Shown in pieces: positions 1-8,438 of a stretch of DNA of 64,000 bases. A program made the position numbers and the translations under genes. The notes beneath the pieces were generated by a model. The model saw only the letters and a list, made by a program, of their open reading frames with translations, made no database searches and was not told where the DNA came from. Every line of letters starts with the position of its first letter. The first letter of the stretch is position 1. Source of the stretch: Thiomicrorhabdus immobilis (GTDB lineage Bacteria > Pseudomonadota > Gammaproteobacteria > Thiomicrospirales > Thiomicrospiraceae); contig NZ_AP024202.1 in the NCBI RefSeq assembly GCF_021654855.1, forward strand, positions 558,001-622,000, read 5' to 3'.

Positions 1-630
1 GGTAAACCGATGATTGGCTATTCCATTGAGGCGGCATTGCAATCCAATTGTTTTGATCAGGTGGTGGTTTCTACGGATGATAAAAAAATTGCCGAGATGG
101 CAAAATCATTTGGTGCATCTGTGCCGTTTATGAGGCCGGATGAACTGGCGAATGATTATGCAGGAACCATTCCGGTCATTAAACATGCGATTGAATGGTT
201 TGAAGAACAAGGTGAAACACCAAGTGTAGTTTGCTGTCTATACGCTACGGCCCCCTTTGTTCAAGCAGGTGTGATTCAACGAGCCTATGAACAGCTTCAG
301 GAAACCCAAGCGGAATACTGTTTTACGGTGACTAGCTTTGCATTTCCCATCCAAAGAGCCATTAAATTAACAGAAGAGAGACGTGTGGAAATGTTCTATC
401 CAGAACATTTCAGTACACGATCGCAAGACCTAGAAGAAGCCTATCACGATGCTGGACAGTTCTATTGGGGTAAAGCGATGGCATTTAAGCAACAAAAACC
501 TTTATTTTCGGGGGATGCCAGTCCTTATATTTTACCACGCCATTTAGTACAAGACATCGATACAGTTGAAGATTGGAAAAGAGCAGAATTGATGTATCAA
601 GTGCTAAAGCAAAATGGAGATATTGCTTGA
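1..630 (+). CDS. pseF: Pseudaminic acid cytidylyltransferase PseF, 5' end outside window
   Basis: Activates pseudaminic acid with CTP to CMP-pseudaminic acid, the last cytosolic step before transfer to glycan or flagellin. The reading frame is already open at base 1 (GKPMIGYSIEAAL), which matches the start of the nucleotidyltransferase fold just after the usual GGxSxRxPxKN nucleotide loop, so roughly 20-25 residues lie upstream of the window. Visible signatures are VVSTDD, LYATAPF and the C-terminal DIDTVEDWKRAE of CMP-sugar synthetases. Stop TGA at 628-630 overlaps the TTG start of pseG. Next genes (pseG, pseI) confirm the pathway. PseF is preferred over NeuA because of these neighbours. Confidence 0.9.
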   Translation, partial: GKPMIGYSIEAALQSNCFDQVVVSTDDKKIAEMAKSFGASVPFMRPDELANDYAGTIPVIKHAIEWFEEQGETPSVVCCLYATAPFVQAGVIQRAYEQLQETQAEYCFTVTSFAFPIQRAIKLTEERRVEMFYPEHFSTRSQDLEEAYHDAGQFYWGKAMAFKQQKPLFSGDASPYILPRHLVQDIDTVEDWKRAELMYQVLKQNGDIA

Positions 631-1706
631 AACTTGTATTCCGAACCGACGCTTCAATTACAATCGGCACGGGTCATGTAATGCGTTGTTTGACCTTGGC
701 CAAAGCTTTAGCTAAAAAGGGTGCAGACGTTCAGTTTATTTGTCGTGATCATGTAGGCAATTTAATCGCAAAAATTCGCCAAGAAGGGTTTATCGTTCGT
801 ACGCTTAACACAAGGTCTAGTCATTCTGAACAAACAGAATCAAAAGAAGCGCCGAGGTTATTTCATTCAGAATGGCTTGGTGTCACGCAACAACAAGATG
901 CAAACGACTGTCATTCAATTTTGGAAGCAATCCAGCCGGATTGGTTGGTTGTGGATCATTACGCAATTGACCAGGCCTGGCAGAAAGCCTTAAAACCTAA
1001 TTATCAAAATCTTATGGTGATTGATGACCTGGGTGATAGACAACACATTTGTGATTTGTTGCTGGATCAGAACTATGGCGCAACAGCCGATAAGTACCAA
1101 AGCCTTGTGCCCGAACATTGCAAAATTCTTGCTGGTGCACAGTATGCCTTGTTAAGACCTGAGTTTGCAAAGTGGCGGCAAGTCAGCTTAAAACGTCGTG
1201 AATATGAACAGAAGGTTAAAAGCATTTTAATCACATTAGGTGGTGTTGATCCAGACAATTACACTGGAAAAATACTTCACCAATTGGCTAAAACAGAGTT
1301 AGACCCTAATCTTGAAATAACAGTGATCATGGGCGCAACTGCCCCACATTTTGAAACAGTAAAACAACAAGCTGAAAGCATGAATGTCAAAACCCGTGTT
1401 AAAACTAATGTTATCAATATGGCTGAGCTAATGGCGAATGCGGATTTAGCCATCGGTGCCGCAGGGGCAACCACTTGGGAACGTTGTTGCTTAGGGTTGC
1501 CAACAATCCAGCTAGTGATTGCTGACAACCAGCGGCAAATAGCGCAAGCTTTGGCAAAAGACAATGCTATTAAGCTATTGGTGAATATCCAAGAACTACC
1601 AGGCCTAGTGAAAACTGCTAAAGATTGGAAGAGTGCAGTTTTTCATACTTGCAAGAATCTAACTGATGGTTTGGGTTGTCAAAAAGTAATCGAGTTAATC
1701 AGATAA
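627..1706 (+). CDS. pseG: UDP-2,4-diacetamido-2,4,6-trideoxy-beta-L-altropyranose hydrolase PseG
   Basis: Removes UDP from the 2,4-diamino-trideoxy-altrose nucleotide so that PseI can condense the free sugar. The open frame reaches back to 573, but TTG at 627 gives the family N-terminus LKLVFRTDAS and a 4-base overlap with the pseF stop, so it is taken as the start. His17 lies in the GTGHVMR motif (residues 14-20), the presumed catalytic histidine of the family. The GT-B-like C-terminal nucleotide site is seen as GAAGATTWERCCLGLP (about 275-291). About 359 residues, normal length. One copy of the CCAGGCCTGG palindrome falls inside the gene and is read as QAW. Confidence 0.88.
   Translation: MKLVFRTDASITIGTGHVMRCLTLAKALAKKGADVQFICRDHVGNLIAKIRQEGFIVRTLNTRSSHSEQTESKEAPRLFHSEWLGVTQQQDANDCHSILEAIQPDWLVVDHYAIDQAWQKALKPNYQNLMVIDDLGDRQHICDLLLDQNYGATADKYQSLVPEHCKILAGAQYALLRPEFAKWRQVSLKRREYEQKVKSILITLGGVDPDNYTGKILHQLAKTELDPNLEITVIMGATAPHFETVKQQAESMNVKTRVKTNVINMAELMANADLAIGAAGATTWERCCLGLPTIQLVIADNQRQIAQALAKDNAIKLLVNIQELPGLVKTAKDWKSAVFHTCKNLTDGLGCQKVIELIR
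971..980. repeat. CCAGGCCTGG palindrome, in pseG
   Basis: Exact 10-bp core of the dispersed palindrome (flanks A and C, so 11 of 12 to ACCAGGCCTGGT). Codons read D-Q-A-W-Q. Confidence 0.9.
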
Positions 1707-1707
1707 A

Positions 1708-2352
1708 ATGAAAATAACCATATTAAACAGTTCAGAAACTCATCCAATTAACCCATGGTTGAAACGTTGGATGGAAGAAAAATCTTCAGAACATGAGCTT
1801 ACTCTAGTTAGACAAAAAAATAAGCTCATTGGTGGGGATTTACTTTTTTTGATTTCATGCAGTGAAATCATTAACGCAGTAGATAGAGAAAAGTTTAAAC
1901 ACGTATTAGTTATTCATGCCAGTGATTTGCCTAAAGGGCGTGGCTGGAGTCCGCATATTTGGGAAATTGTGAATGGCGCTTGTGAAATGACGGTGAGTTT
2001 ACTTGAAGCTGATGATGCGGTGGATACAGGTGATATTTGGCATAAACTAAAGTTAAAAATACCTTCTACTGCACTTTACGATGAAATAAATCAGTTACTC
2101 TTTGATGCAGAAATTGCATTAATGGATTATGCCGTTAAAAATTTCGGAAAGGTTATCCCTAAACCACAAGGTGAAAGTGTTGAGCCATCTTATTGGTCTA
2201 AACGCACGCCAAAAGACAGTGAACTTGATATAAAAGGCTCCATTGAAGAACAGTTTAATTTAATACGTGTTTGTGATCCTGATCGTTTCCCAGCTTTTTT
2301 TTATAAAGATGGTAAAAAATTCATTTTAAAAATTGAGGCCGACAATGAATAA
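1708..2352 (+). CDS. Sugar N-formyltransferase-like protein of the pseudaminic acid locus
   Basis: 214 residues of the formyltransferase fold that uses N10-formyltetrahydrofolate (as in Fmt and ArnA N-terminal domains). The recognisable block is VIHASDLPKGRGWSPHIWEI (residues about 70-90), with the conserved HxSxLPxxRG-type loop, followed by the DxGDIW segment (about 113) typical of the family. It sits exactly where the acetyltransferase pseH is often found, between pseG and pseI, and no pseH is seen in this window. I infer that it formylates an amino group of the pseudaminic acid precursor. It overlaps pseI by 8 bases, so the two are probably translationally coupled. The family call is secure; the exact substrate is inference. 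Confidence 0.75.
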   Translation: MKITILNSSETHPINPWLKRWMEEKSSEHELTLVRQKNKLIGGDLLFLISCSEIINAVDREKFKHVLVIHASDLPKGRGWSPHIWEIVNGACEMTVSLLEADDAVDTGDIWHKLKLKIPSTALYDEINQLLFDAEIALMDYAVKNFGKVIPKPQGESVEPSYWSKRTPKDSELDIKGSIEEQFNLIRVCDPDRFPAFFYKDGKKFILKIEADNE

Positions 2353-3394
2353 ATTTATCAATATCGATAATCGTAAGATTGGACAAGACTATTCTCCCTA
2401 TGTCATTGCAGAAATGTCAGCCAATCATAACGGCAATATCGAAAACGCTTACAAAATCATTGATATGGCAAAAAGATCGGGTGCAGATGCGATTAAAATG
2501 CAAACTTATACGCCAGATACTCTTACTATAGATTCTGATCTACCTGATTTTCAGCTGACTGATGGCTTATGGGCTGGACGTAGCTTATATCAGCTTTATC
2601 AAGAAGCTTATACCCCATGGGATTGGCATAAACCCTTATTTGAATATGCTAAAAAAATTGGCATCACTATTTTTAGCTCACCATTTGATAATACATCGGT
2701 TGATTTGTTAGAAGAATTAAATGCACCAGCATATAAAATTGCGAGTTTTGAAGCAGTTGATTTGCCCTTGATTAAATATGTGGCACAAACTGGTAAGCCG
2801 ATGATTATTTCAACAGGCATGGCCGATGCTGAAGAAATTCAAGAAGCAATTGATGCGGCTAGAGAAGGTGGCTGCAAACAACTTGCTATTTTACATTGTG
2901 TTAGTGGCTATCCCGCGCCGGCGGAAGACTATAACTTATTGACGATTCAAGATATGCAAAAACGCTTTAATCTACCAGTAGGCTTATCCGATCATACATT
3001 AGATAATACCACCGCCATCACCAGTGTTGCATTGGGTGCCTGCATTATCGAAAAGCACGTTACGCTGGATCGCAATGGTGGTGGTCCTGATGATAGTTTT
3101 TCACTGGAAGAAAGCGATTTACAGCAACTCTGTTCAGGCACAAAAACAGCCTGGCAAGCATTAGGAAAAGTGGACTACGGTCGTAAATCCAGCGAGCAAG
3201 GTAATGTTAAATTCCGCCGTTCCTTATATTTTGTAAAAGACATCAGAACAGGCGAAGTGATCACTGCAGAGCATGTGAAAAGTATCCGACCTGGTTATGG
3301 GCTGGCACCAAAGTATTTAGAAACGATAATTGGACAAACCGCAATACAAAATATCAAACACGGTACTCCAGTTAGTAAAGAAATGACAGAGTAA
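2345..3394 (+). CDS. pseI: Pseudaminic acid synthase PseI
   Basis: Condenses phosphoenolpyruvate with the PseG product to give pseudaminic acid. About 349 residues. An N-terminal NeuB-type barrel shows VIAEMSANHNGN near the start, KMQTYTPDT, HCVSGYPAP and LSDHTLDN, then a C-terminal SAF antifreeze-like domain (about 285-349; RSLYFVKDIRTGEVIT). The ATG at 2345 is chosen over the in-frame codon at 2333 because MNKFINI matches the usual short N-terminus and it overlaps the formyltransferase end by 8 bases. EMSANHNG and the pse neighbours favour PseI over sialic or legionaminic acid synthases. Confidence 0.92.
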   Translation: MNKFINIDNRKIGQDYSPYVIAEMSANHNGNIENAYKIIDMAKRSGADAIKMQTYTPDTLTIDSDLPDFQLTDGLWAGRSLYQLYQEAYTPWDWHKPLFEYAKKIGITIFSSPFDNTSVDLLEELNAPAYKIASFEAVDLPLIKYVAQTGKPMIISTGMADAEEIQEAIDAAREGGCKQLAILHCVSGYPAPAEDYNLLTIQDMQKRFNLPVGLSDHTLDNTTAITSVALGACIIEKHVTLDRNGGGPDDSFSLEESDLQQLCSGTKTAWQALGKVDYGRKSSEQGNVKFRRSLYFVKDIRTGEVITAEHVKSIRPGYGLAPKYLETIIGQTAIQNIKHGTPVSKEMTE

Positions 3395-3395
3395 T

Positions 3396-3629
3396 ATGCT
3401 TATAAAGTTGCAAATTTCTGACGTGATGCCTTTTATGCCAAATGTATTTGTGGACATCACTAAATTTATTGACATAAACAAGCAAGTGCTAGAGATTTAC
3501 ACAGAAGAAATGCGCAAGCCACTACATTCAAGAAGTTTCGACAATGCAATCAAGTTGAATTCTATGAGAGTTAATACTGTCGAATTTAATTATGTTGAAG
3601 CGTTTCAACTGATGAGAGAGATAAAATGA
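3396..3629 (+). pseudogene. C-terminal remnant of a PIG-L/LmbE family deacetylase
   Basis: 77 codons only, where the family is usually about 220-240. The text NVFVDITKFIDINKQVLEIY, then a HSRSFDNAIKLNSMR segment and a final YVEAFQLMREI, matches the last third of PIG-L N-acetyl-sugar deacetylases found in sugar loci (a VDI...K..AL..Y..EM...RS...I......G...AEAF pattern). The catalytic HPDDE segment is absent and cannot be found upstream because pseI ends two bases earlier. I read it as the 3' end of a gene whose 5' part was deleted. Whether the short frame is still translated is unknown; it overlaps the next gene by 4 bases. Confidence 0.6.
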
Positions 3630-4933
3630 AATCGGTTGCTTTTGTTGCTAATTATCAAAAAACTATATTCTTCCATAAGATAGCAGAAAAATTGACTGAA
3701 AAAGGTATTAAGATTTATTGGGTTTCTGTATCTAAAACTTGGACTGATTACCTTCTAGAGCAAGGTGTTCATCAAGAAGAAATTCTTTTTCTGCCTCGTT
3801 CGATTTCAAAACAAAACAACTCTGCACTAGGTGACTTTAAATTAAATGAGTTGATATATTCAGATCGTGTTTTAAGACATGAAACTATATTTGGTCAGAA
3901 TTATTTAACATCAATTCAAAAACCTGTGTATGACTTTATTGTAAAAAACAAAATTTCTATTGTCTTCGGTGAAATTACTTGGGCACATGAGGTTTTAATT
4001 AATAGGATGTGTAATTCTATAAGTGATTTGAATTGCCAGTACTTAAAGCCTCATACCATACGCATTCCAAATGGTAGGTTTGCCTTTTTTAAAGATGAAT
4101 ACGAAAAAGAAATTTACGAGGTTGAATCAAACCCAGCTCATCCTGTTATGTGGGACTTTGAGCTTAAGAAGCCAGATTATTTTCACTTAAATAATCTTAA
4201 AAACTCTTTAACAAACCGTATTAAAGGAATATTGAAAAAAATAACGCTAGTCTTTCACAAAGAAAAAAATGATTTTGAAGATCCAACTCAAAGGGTTAAT
4301 AAATTCCAATTTTTAATTAATAAGGCTCAGGAAGAAATAAATTTTTACTTGTATAGGTTTTTCGTAAAAAAATTAAGCTATGGAGATTTACCGGAAAAGT
4401 TTTGGGTATATTACCTTCATAAGCAACCTGAAGCTTCAATTGATGTTATAGGCCGTTATTATGAGGATCAGCTAAAAAATATATATTGGTTAGCAAGGCA
4501 ATTGCCTGATGATTGTTTTTTGCTAGTTAAAGAGCATACCAACGCGATTGGTGATCGATCCCCTAGCTTTTTTAGAAAAATAAGCGGTATTAATCGAGTC
4601 GAATTGATTGATGAATCAATTGATTCATATACATTAATTAAGAAATCGAGAAAAACATCTACTGTGTCAGGTACAGTTGCTTATGAGGCTGCACTTTTAG
4701 GAAAAGATGTTATTTTATTTAGCAATGCGTTTTTTTCTTCATTGCCTACTATTCAAAGTGTTAGTCAGGATCTTTCTCTAAATAAAAAAACTATAGATCA
4801 ATTTAAAGCCTACATATTTGCTAATTCCTTTGAGGGAATAATAAGTGATCCGCTAAGTGATGAACGATGTATAGAACAAAAAAATATTGATAAAATTACT
4901 TTTGCATTCATGTGTGTTTTAAATCATGGTTAG
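3626..4933 (+). CDS. Capsule-type glycosyltransferase, unknown specificity
   Basis: 435 residues, AT-rich. The C-terminal half looks like the capsule polysaccharide biosynthesis fold (KpsC/KpsS/CDP-glycerol transferase type): LVKEHTN near residue 303, then SGTVAYEAALLGKDVILF near 347-365, which is the usual nucleotide-sugar-binding GT-EA loop. The N-terminal half begins VAFVANYQKTIFF and has no clear match that I recognise. No signal peptide or membrane span is seen, so it should be cytosolic or peripheral. Start overlaps the PIG-L remnant by 4 bases and its stop overlaps the next gene by 8, so it is part of one operon. Confidence 0.6.
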   Translation: MKSVAFVANYQKTIFFHKIAEKLTEKGIKIYWVSVSKTWTDYLLEQGVHQEEILFLPRSISKQNNSALGDFKLNELIYSDRVLRHETIFGQNYLTSIQKPVYDFIVKNKISIVFGEITWAHEVLINRMCNSISDLNCQYLKPHTIRIPNGRFAFFKDEYEKEIYEVESNPAHPVMWDFELKKPDYFHLNNLKNSLTNRIKGILKKITLVFHKEKNDFEDPTQRVNKFQFLINKAQEEINFYLYRFFVKKLSYGDLPEKFWVYYLHKQPEASIDVIGRYYEDQLKNIYWLARQLPDDCFLLVKEHTNAIGDRSPSFFRKISGINRVELIDESIDSYTLIKKSRKTSTVSGTVAYEAALLGKDVILFSNAFFSSLPTIQSVSQDLSLNKKTIDQFKAYIFANSFEGIISDPLSDERCIEQKNIDKITFAFMCVLNHG

Positions 4934-6098
4934 AAAACTATGGTTCATATCATTTCTTTCTTTTTCTGCCGCAAAAGCAGTGGTTTTCTTGGTACCTTTC
5001 CTTATATTATGGTCAGAAGGTCAAGAATATTATGTTATGGCCGAACAGGTGATTGCCATTGCATTGCTGTCATGGCCAGTAGTAGCATTTGGAATGACAG
5101 CGGTTTATCCTTATTTCACTCTCGAAAAAAAACATTCTCCTTTTCAATATCATTTTTATAAACATTTACTTGTTTCTCTTTCCTTGATTTTGATTGTTTA
5201 CCTGTTATCCATTCATGTGTTTAATTTGGGGATAAAGGTTAATACAGCAATCTTGTTGGTTTTGTTAATGGTTTTTTCCTATTTCTTTTCTATTACATAT
5301 AAATGTAGGAATGATGTAAAAATATCATCTTTTTTTGACGCATTACCTTACGTGTTCATCTTTTTATTTATAGTTGTGGGAAGTCAATCACTTTTTTACG
5401 CTGAGTTATTTTCAATTTTTATCATTATTTTTTTAATTTATGTTGTTTTTAAAGAATTACAAACACAAAACAAAGAAGGTTTACAAAACACGAAGAAAAG
5501 AAGCCTTGGGGTTTATTACAAAAAAAGCTTTTATAGTTTTTTAGTTAGTTGGATTGCGATAGTAGTTGTGATGTTTCCCAGAGCATACATTCCTGAGATA
5601 TTGTCTAATGATGAATCCCAAACACTTTATTTATCTTTAAGGGTTGCAGCAGTTTTAGTTTTGGGATATCAATTTTTACAAATAAGCTTTTATTCTGAGC
5701 TATATAAGATTTCTAATATCGCCTTTTTTAAACTTTGGTGGGTATTTTGGGTGGGTGGTTTAATTTTTTTCTTAGTTATTATGTTTTTTATGAAAAGTCA
5801 GTTGAGTGTTTGGTCCGTTTTTTACACCTTTCTTTGGATTTCGGTATCTTTCTTAGAATTGCAAGTTGTTCGAAAGTCAGCACAGAAAAAAGTATTATAT
5901 CGTGGGATTTTCCTGCTCCCTTTAATTTTGATATTTTTGTTTATAGATAACTTCTCAGGTTTTGCGTTAATTTCAGCTGCTTTATTGTTGATGTATATTT
6001 TTATCCAATTGACTTCGGTATTTGATGTTCGTATCACTAGTAGGCTGATTCAACTTCCCGTATTGATTTTTGTCTTGTTCGGAGTAGCTTATGTTTAG
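4926..6098 (+). CDS. Multi-spanning membrane protein, probable Wzx-like flippase
   Basis: 390 residues with about ten to twelve hydrophobic segments distributed over the whole length and a small charged loop near residues 180-195. The gene lies between a glycosyltransferase and an acyltransferase in a glycan locus, where the lipid-linked repeat-unit flippase Wzx is expected. Sequence similarity to named Wzx proteins cannot be judged by eye because the family is very divergent. Overlaps both neighbours by 8 bases. Strongly AT-rich with T-rich runs. Alternative: a polymerase, but a better polymerase candidate lies at 7209. Confidence 0.5.
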   Translation: MVRKLWFISFLSFSAAKAVVFLVPFLILWSEGQEYYVMAEQVIAIALLSWPVVAFGMTAVYPYFTLEKKHSPFQYHFYKHLLVSLSLILIVYLLSIHVFNLGIKVNTAILLVLLMVFSYFFSITYKCRNDVKISSFFDALPYVFIFLFIVVGSQSLFYAELFSIFIIIFLIYVVFKELQTQNKEGLQNTKKRSLGVYYKKSFYSFLVSWIAIVVVMFPRAYIPEILSNDESQTLYLSLRVAAVLVLGYQFLQISFYSELYKISNIAFFKLWWVFWVGGLIFFLVIMFFMKSQLSVWSVFYTFLWISVSFLELQVVRKSAQKKVLYRGIFLLPLILIFLFIDNFSGFALISAALLLMYIFIQLTSVFDVRITSRLIQLPVLIFVLFGVAYV

Positions 6099-6831
6099 AT
6101 TATTTCTAATTAATTGTATTGTTTTATTGGTATGGATTCCTAGGTTAAGAAATTTTTTTTTGAATCTGTGCGGATTAAATCTTCACAAAACTTCTAAAGT
6201 TGGCCTTTCATTCATTCTGAACAAAAATATCAAGCTTGGTAAATATTCAAAAATTTCACATTTTAATTTTTTACAGTGTGATTCAGTTACTCTTCTAGAA
6301 AACTCTACCATAGGAAGATTGAACTTTTTTAGGGGTAGATTTGATGTTTATATGGAAGATAATAGCCACATTGGTAATTCAAATATACTTAAAAATAATG
6401 GCTTAAGGGTGATACCTAAGGTATCTAGTCTTAAGTTAGGATTTTGTTCAAAAATTACAAGTGCTCATTATATAGATCTGTCTTGTAATGTTATATTTGG
6501 TAATAACTGTATTGTTGGTGGGCGTAATTCAACTTTATGGACTCATGGGTTTGTACATTTTAATAAGGGTACTAAACGTTTGATAAAGTTAGAGGGAATC
6601 CATATTGGAGATGGGGTCTATATTGGTTCGAACTGTGTCTTAAATCCTGGAACTGTTATATGTGATGAGATCAATATCGGCTCTGGTACCTCTATTGCTG
6701 GCCACCTCAAAGAGGCTGGTCTTTATGTTAATCAGAAGGTGAGATATGTTAAGTTGGGTAGTTTGGATGAATTTCTAGAAAATAGGGAATATGATCCTAA
6801 ATACAAAACGGGAAATATAAGGGTTTTGTAA
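6091..6831 (+). CDS. Left-handed beta-helix (hexapeptide) acyltransferase
   Basis: 246 residues. A short hydrophobic N-terminus (LFLINCIVLLVWI) is followed by many imperfect hexapeptide turns with the [LIV]-G-x-x pattern (IKLGKYSKI, IHIGDGVYIGSNCVLNPGT, INIGSGTSIAG). This is the parallel beta-helix of sugar O- or N-acetyltransferases. It probably decorates the repeat unit made by this locus; acceptor unknown. Start overlaps the flippase-like gene by 8 bases. It is the last intact gene before a decayed 377-base spacer. Confidence 0.65.
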   Translation: MFRLFLINCIVLLVWIPRLRNFFLNLCGLNLHKTSKVGLSFILNKNIKLGKYSKISHFNFLQCDSVTLLENSTIGRLNFFRGRFDVYMEDNSHIGNSNILKNNGLRVIPKVSSLKLGFCSKITSAHYIDLSCNVIFGNNCIVGGRNSTLWTHGFVHFNKGTKRLIKLEGIHIGDGVYIGSNCVLNPGTVICDEINIGSGTSIAGHLKEAGLYVNQKVRYVKLGSLDEFLENREYDPKYKTGNIRVL

Positions 6832-7208
6832 GTGTTATTGCAGTTAGTCTTTACTAGACAATCAGAGATTAATGTGAGGATTACGATGGATATGAATGTG
6901 ATGAGGTTTCTGTGAAGAAATATTTGCTTAGACAAGCCTATCAAGGAGAGCTTGATAATTCTCTTATTTATAGGGATAAGGCGGTGTGTTTGACGGCACA
7001 GATTTTTTAATGGTGATTTGAAAGACACCTTAGCGAATTTATAAATGATAAAGATCTGATTCGGGATGACAGAGCGAAGCAGCTATATTTGGATGAAATT
7101 CAAAATTTTTGTAAAACTAAAAATCAAATATGACGAGAACAAGACCATTGGTTAATAATGGTGGTATTTAATGCTCTAGTTGTTTATGGATTTTTAAAGG
7201 GAATTTAA
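6832..7208 (+). pseudogene. 377-base spacer with a decayed coding remnant
   Basis: No intact gene is seen. From 6912 a 32-codon stretch reads VKKYLLRQAYQGELDNSLIY and then RDKAV before a stop at 7008-7010. This resembles the KYLLRKAF...LP..I..R.K segment near the C-terminus of asparagine-synthase-like amidotransferases common in glycan loci. Further downstream, 7053-7133 is also free of stops. I read the stretch as a badly decayed asparagine-synthase-like gene. The match is short, so confidence is low. Confidence 0.3.
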
Positions 7209-8438
7209 TTGAAGTTTACTATAAATAGTTTACATCCGATAAAGATGTTGGTATTTGCTTGGCTGTTATGGCTTATAGGTTTCTTTTTAATACCAGCTTC
7301 ATACGGCAATGTTGAGTACACGGCTTCAGGAATTGTTACATTATTGTCATTAATGTTTTTATTTGCTCTTGGAGTTAAATTTGTAAAGTACCTACCATTT
7401 AAAAACATATCAACGGGTGATATGTTATATGTTCAACAGCCTGGCAAGAGGGTTTTAAACTTCCTTTTTGTATTAGGTGTGTTAGGCGTTGTATTAAAAT
7501 TTTTTGAACACATTTTTTTGCACTCTGCATTTTCTTACTCGTCGTTATTTGAATATAAAATGTCAAGAATGTATAGCGAGCTTAATTCAGGGGGGCTCGG
7601 TGTTTTATCTGCACTTTTGTATCCTTTCGGTTTAGTGGTTTTGATTTTTCAGATTAATGGGAGATATTTTAGAAATAAAATAAAGGTCTTGTTTGTTTGG
7701 TTGGTAGGGGTTTATTGGTTTTTTGATGCACTTATCATGTCTTCCATGACTGCCATTGTTTATGTCTTTTCTATGGTTTTTGTGGCGCATGTTATTGCAA
7801 ATGGCTTGAAAGGTAACCAAACAAATATTCCCTTTTTTAGGGTTTTATTATTAACGGTTTTAACTATTTCATATTTCGTTTACCTAACTTTTTTTAGGGT
7901 TGATGTTGATTTTATTTCGGTATCTTTAGAATCAAAAGCCTTGTTTCCAAATTTTGAAGTTAATAGCGTATTTTTATTTTCGTTACTAAATTTTTTACAC
8001 TATGTGGTGCATGGAGTTGTGGAGTGGTTTCGTCTATTTAATCATGTTGGTTTGTCAAATTATTATTTTGGAATGTATGAATTTTACCCATTTGTGAAGC
8101 TATTTGCATTTTTAGGGTTCGAAGTTCCGACTTTTTCCGAACTTGCCTCAGTTGCACACAAAACAGGTGTCTATACTTCATTTTGGGGGCCATTTATTCT
8201 AGATTTTGGCGCATTGTCTTTTGGTATGGCTTTTTTCTCTGGAATTGTTTCAAGTTATTTCTATAAAGGGTTATTTTCAGGTAACCTTTCTAGTCTTTTG
8301 ATTTATCCCGTTATTGCCATGCAAATAATATTTTCTCCAATTATTAATATATTTTCTGGAGTAATTATCTATTATTTATTATCTGCAATTATTTCGGTAT
8401 TTCTAATAAAAACATTAAGTAAGCGGATAGTACATTGA
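7209..8438 (+). CDS. Multi-spanning membrane protein, probable Wzy-like polymerase
   Basis: 409 residues, about ten membrane segments, starting with a hydrophobic pair (residues 14-31 and 38-60) and ending with IIYYLLSAIISVFLI. A long non-hydrophobic stretch between about residues 85 and 120 and another between about 285 and 325 fit the large periplasmic loops of O-antigen or oligosaccharide repeat-unit polymerases. Assignment rests on topology and position beside the flippase-like and glycosyltransferase genes. The start is TTG at 7209, after an AAAGGGAATT sequence that can serve as ribosome-binding site. The stop TGA overlaps the next start (TTG at 8435). Confidence 0.5.
   Translation: MKFTINSLHPIKMLVFAWLLWLIGFFLIPASYGNVEYTASGIVTLLSLMFLFALGVKFVKYLPFKNISTGDMLYVQQPGKRVLNFLFVLGVLGVVLKFFEHIFLHSAFSYSSLFEYKMSRMYSELNSGGLGVLSALLYPFGLVVLIFQINGRYFRNKIKVLFVWLVGVYWFFDALIMSSMTAIVYVFSMVFVAHVIANGLKGNQTNIPFFRVLLLTVLTISYFVYLTFFRVDVDFISVSLESKALFPNFEVNSVFLFSLLNFLHYVVHGVVEWFRLFNHVGLSNYYFGMYEFYPFVKLFAFLGFEVPTFSELASVAHKTGVYTSFWGPFILDFGALSFGMAFFSGIVSSYFYKGLFSGNLSSLLIYPVIAMQIIFSPIINIFSGVIIYYLLSAIISVFLIKTLSKRIVH

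Noticed and set aside
6732-7028. 98-codon frame on the minus strand
   Set aside because: It overlaps the acyltransferase end and decayed spacer, has no family features, and looks like chance in AT-rich DNA.
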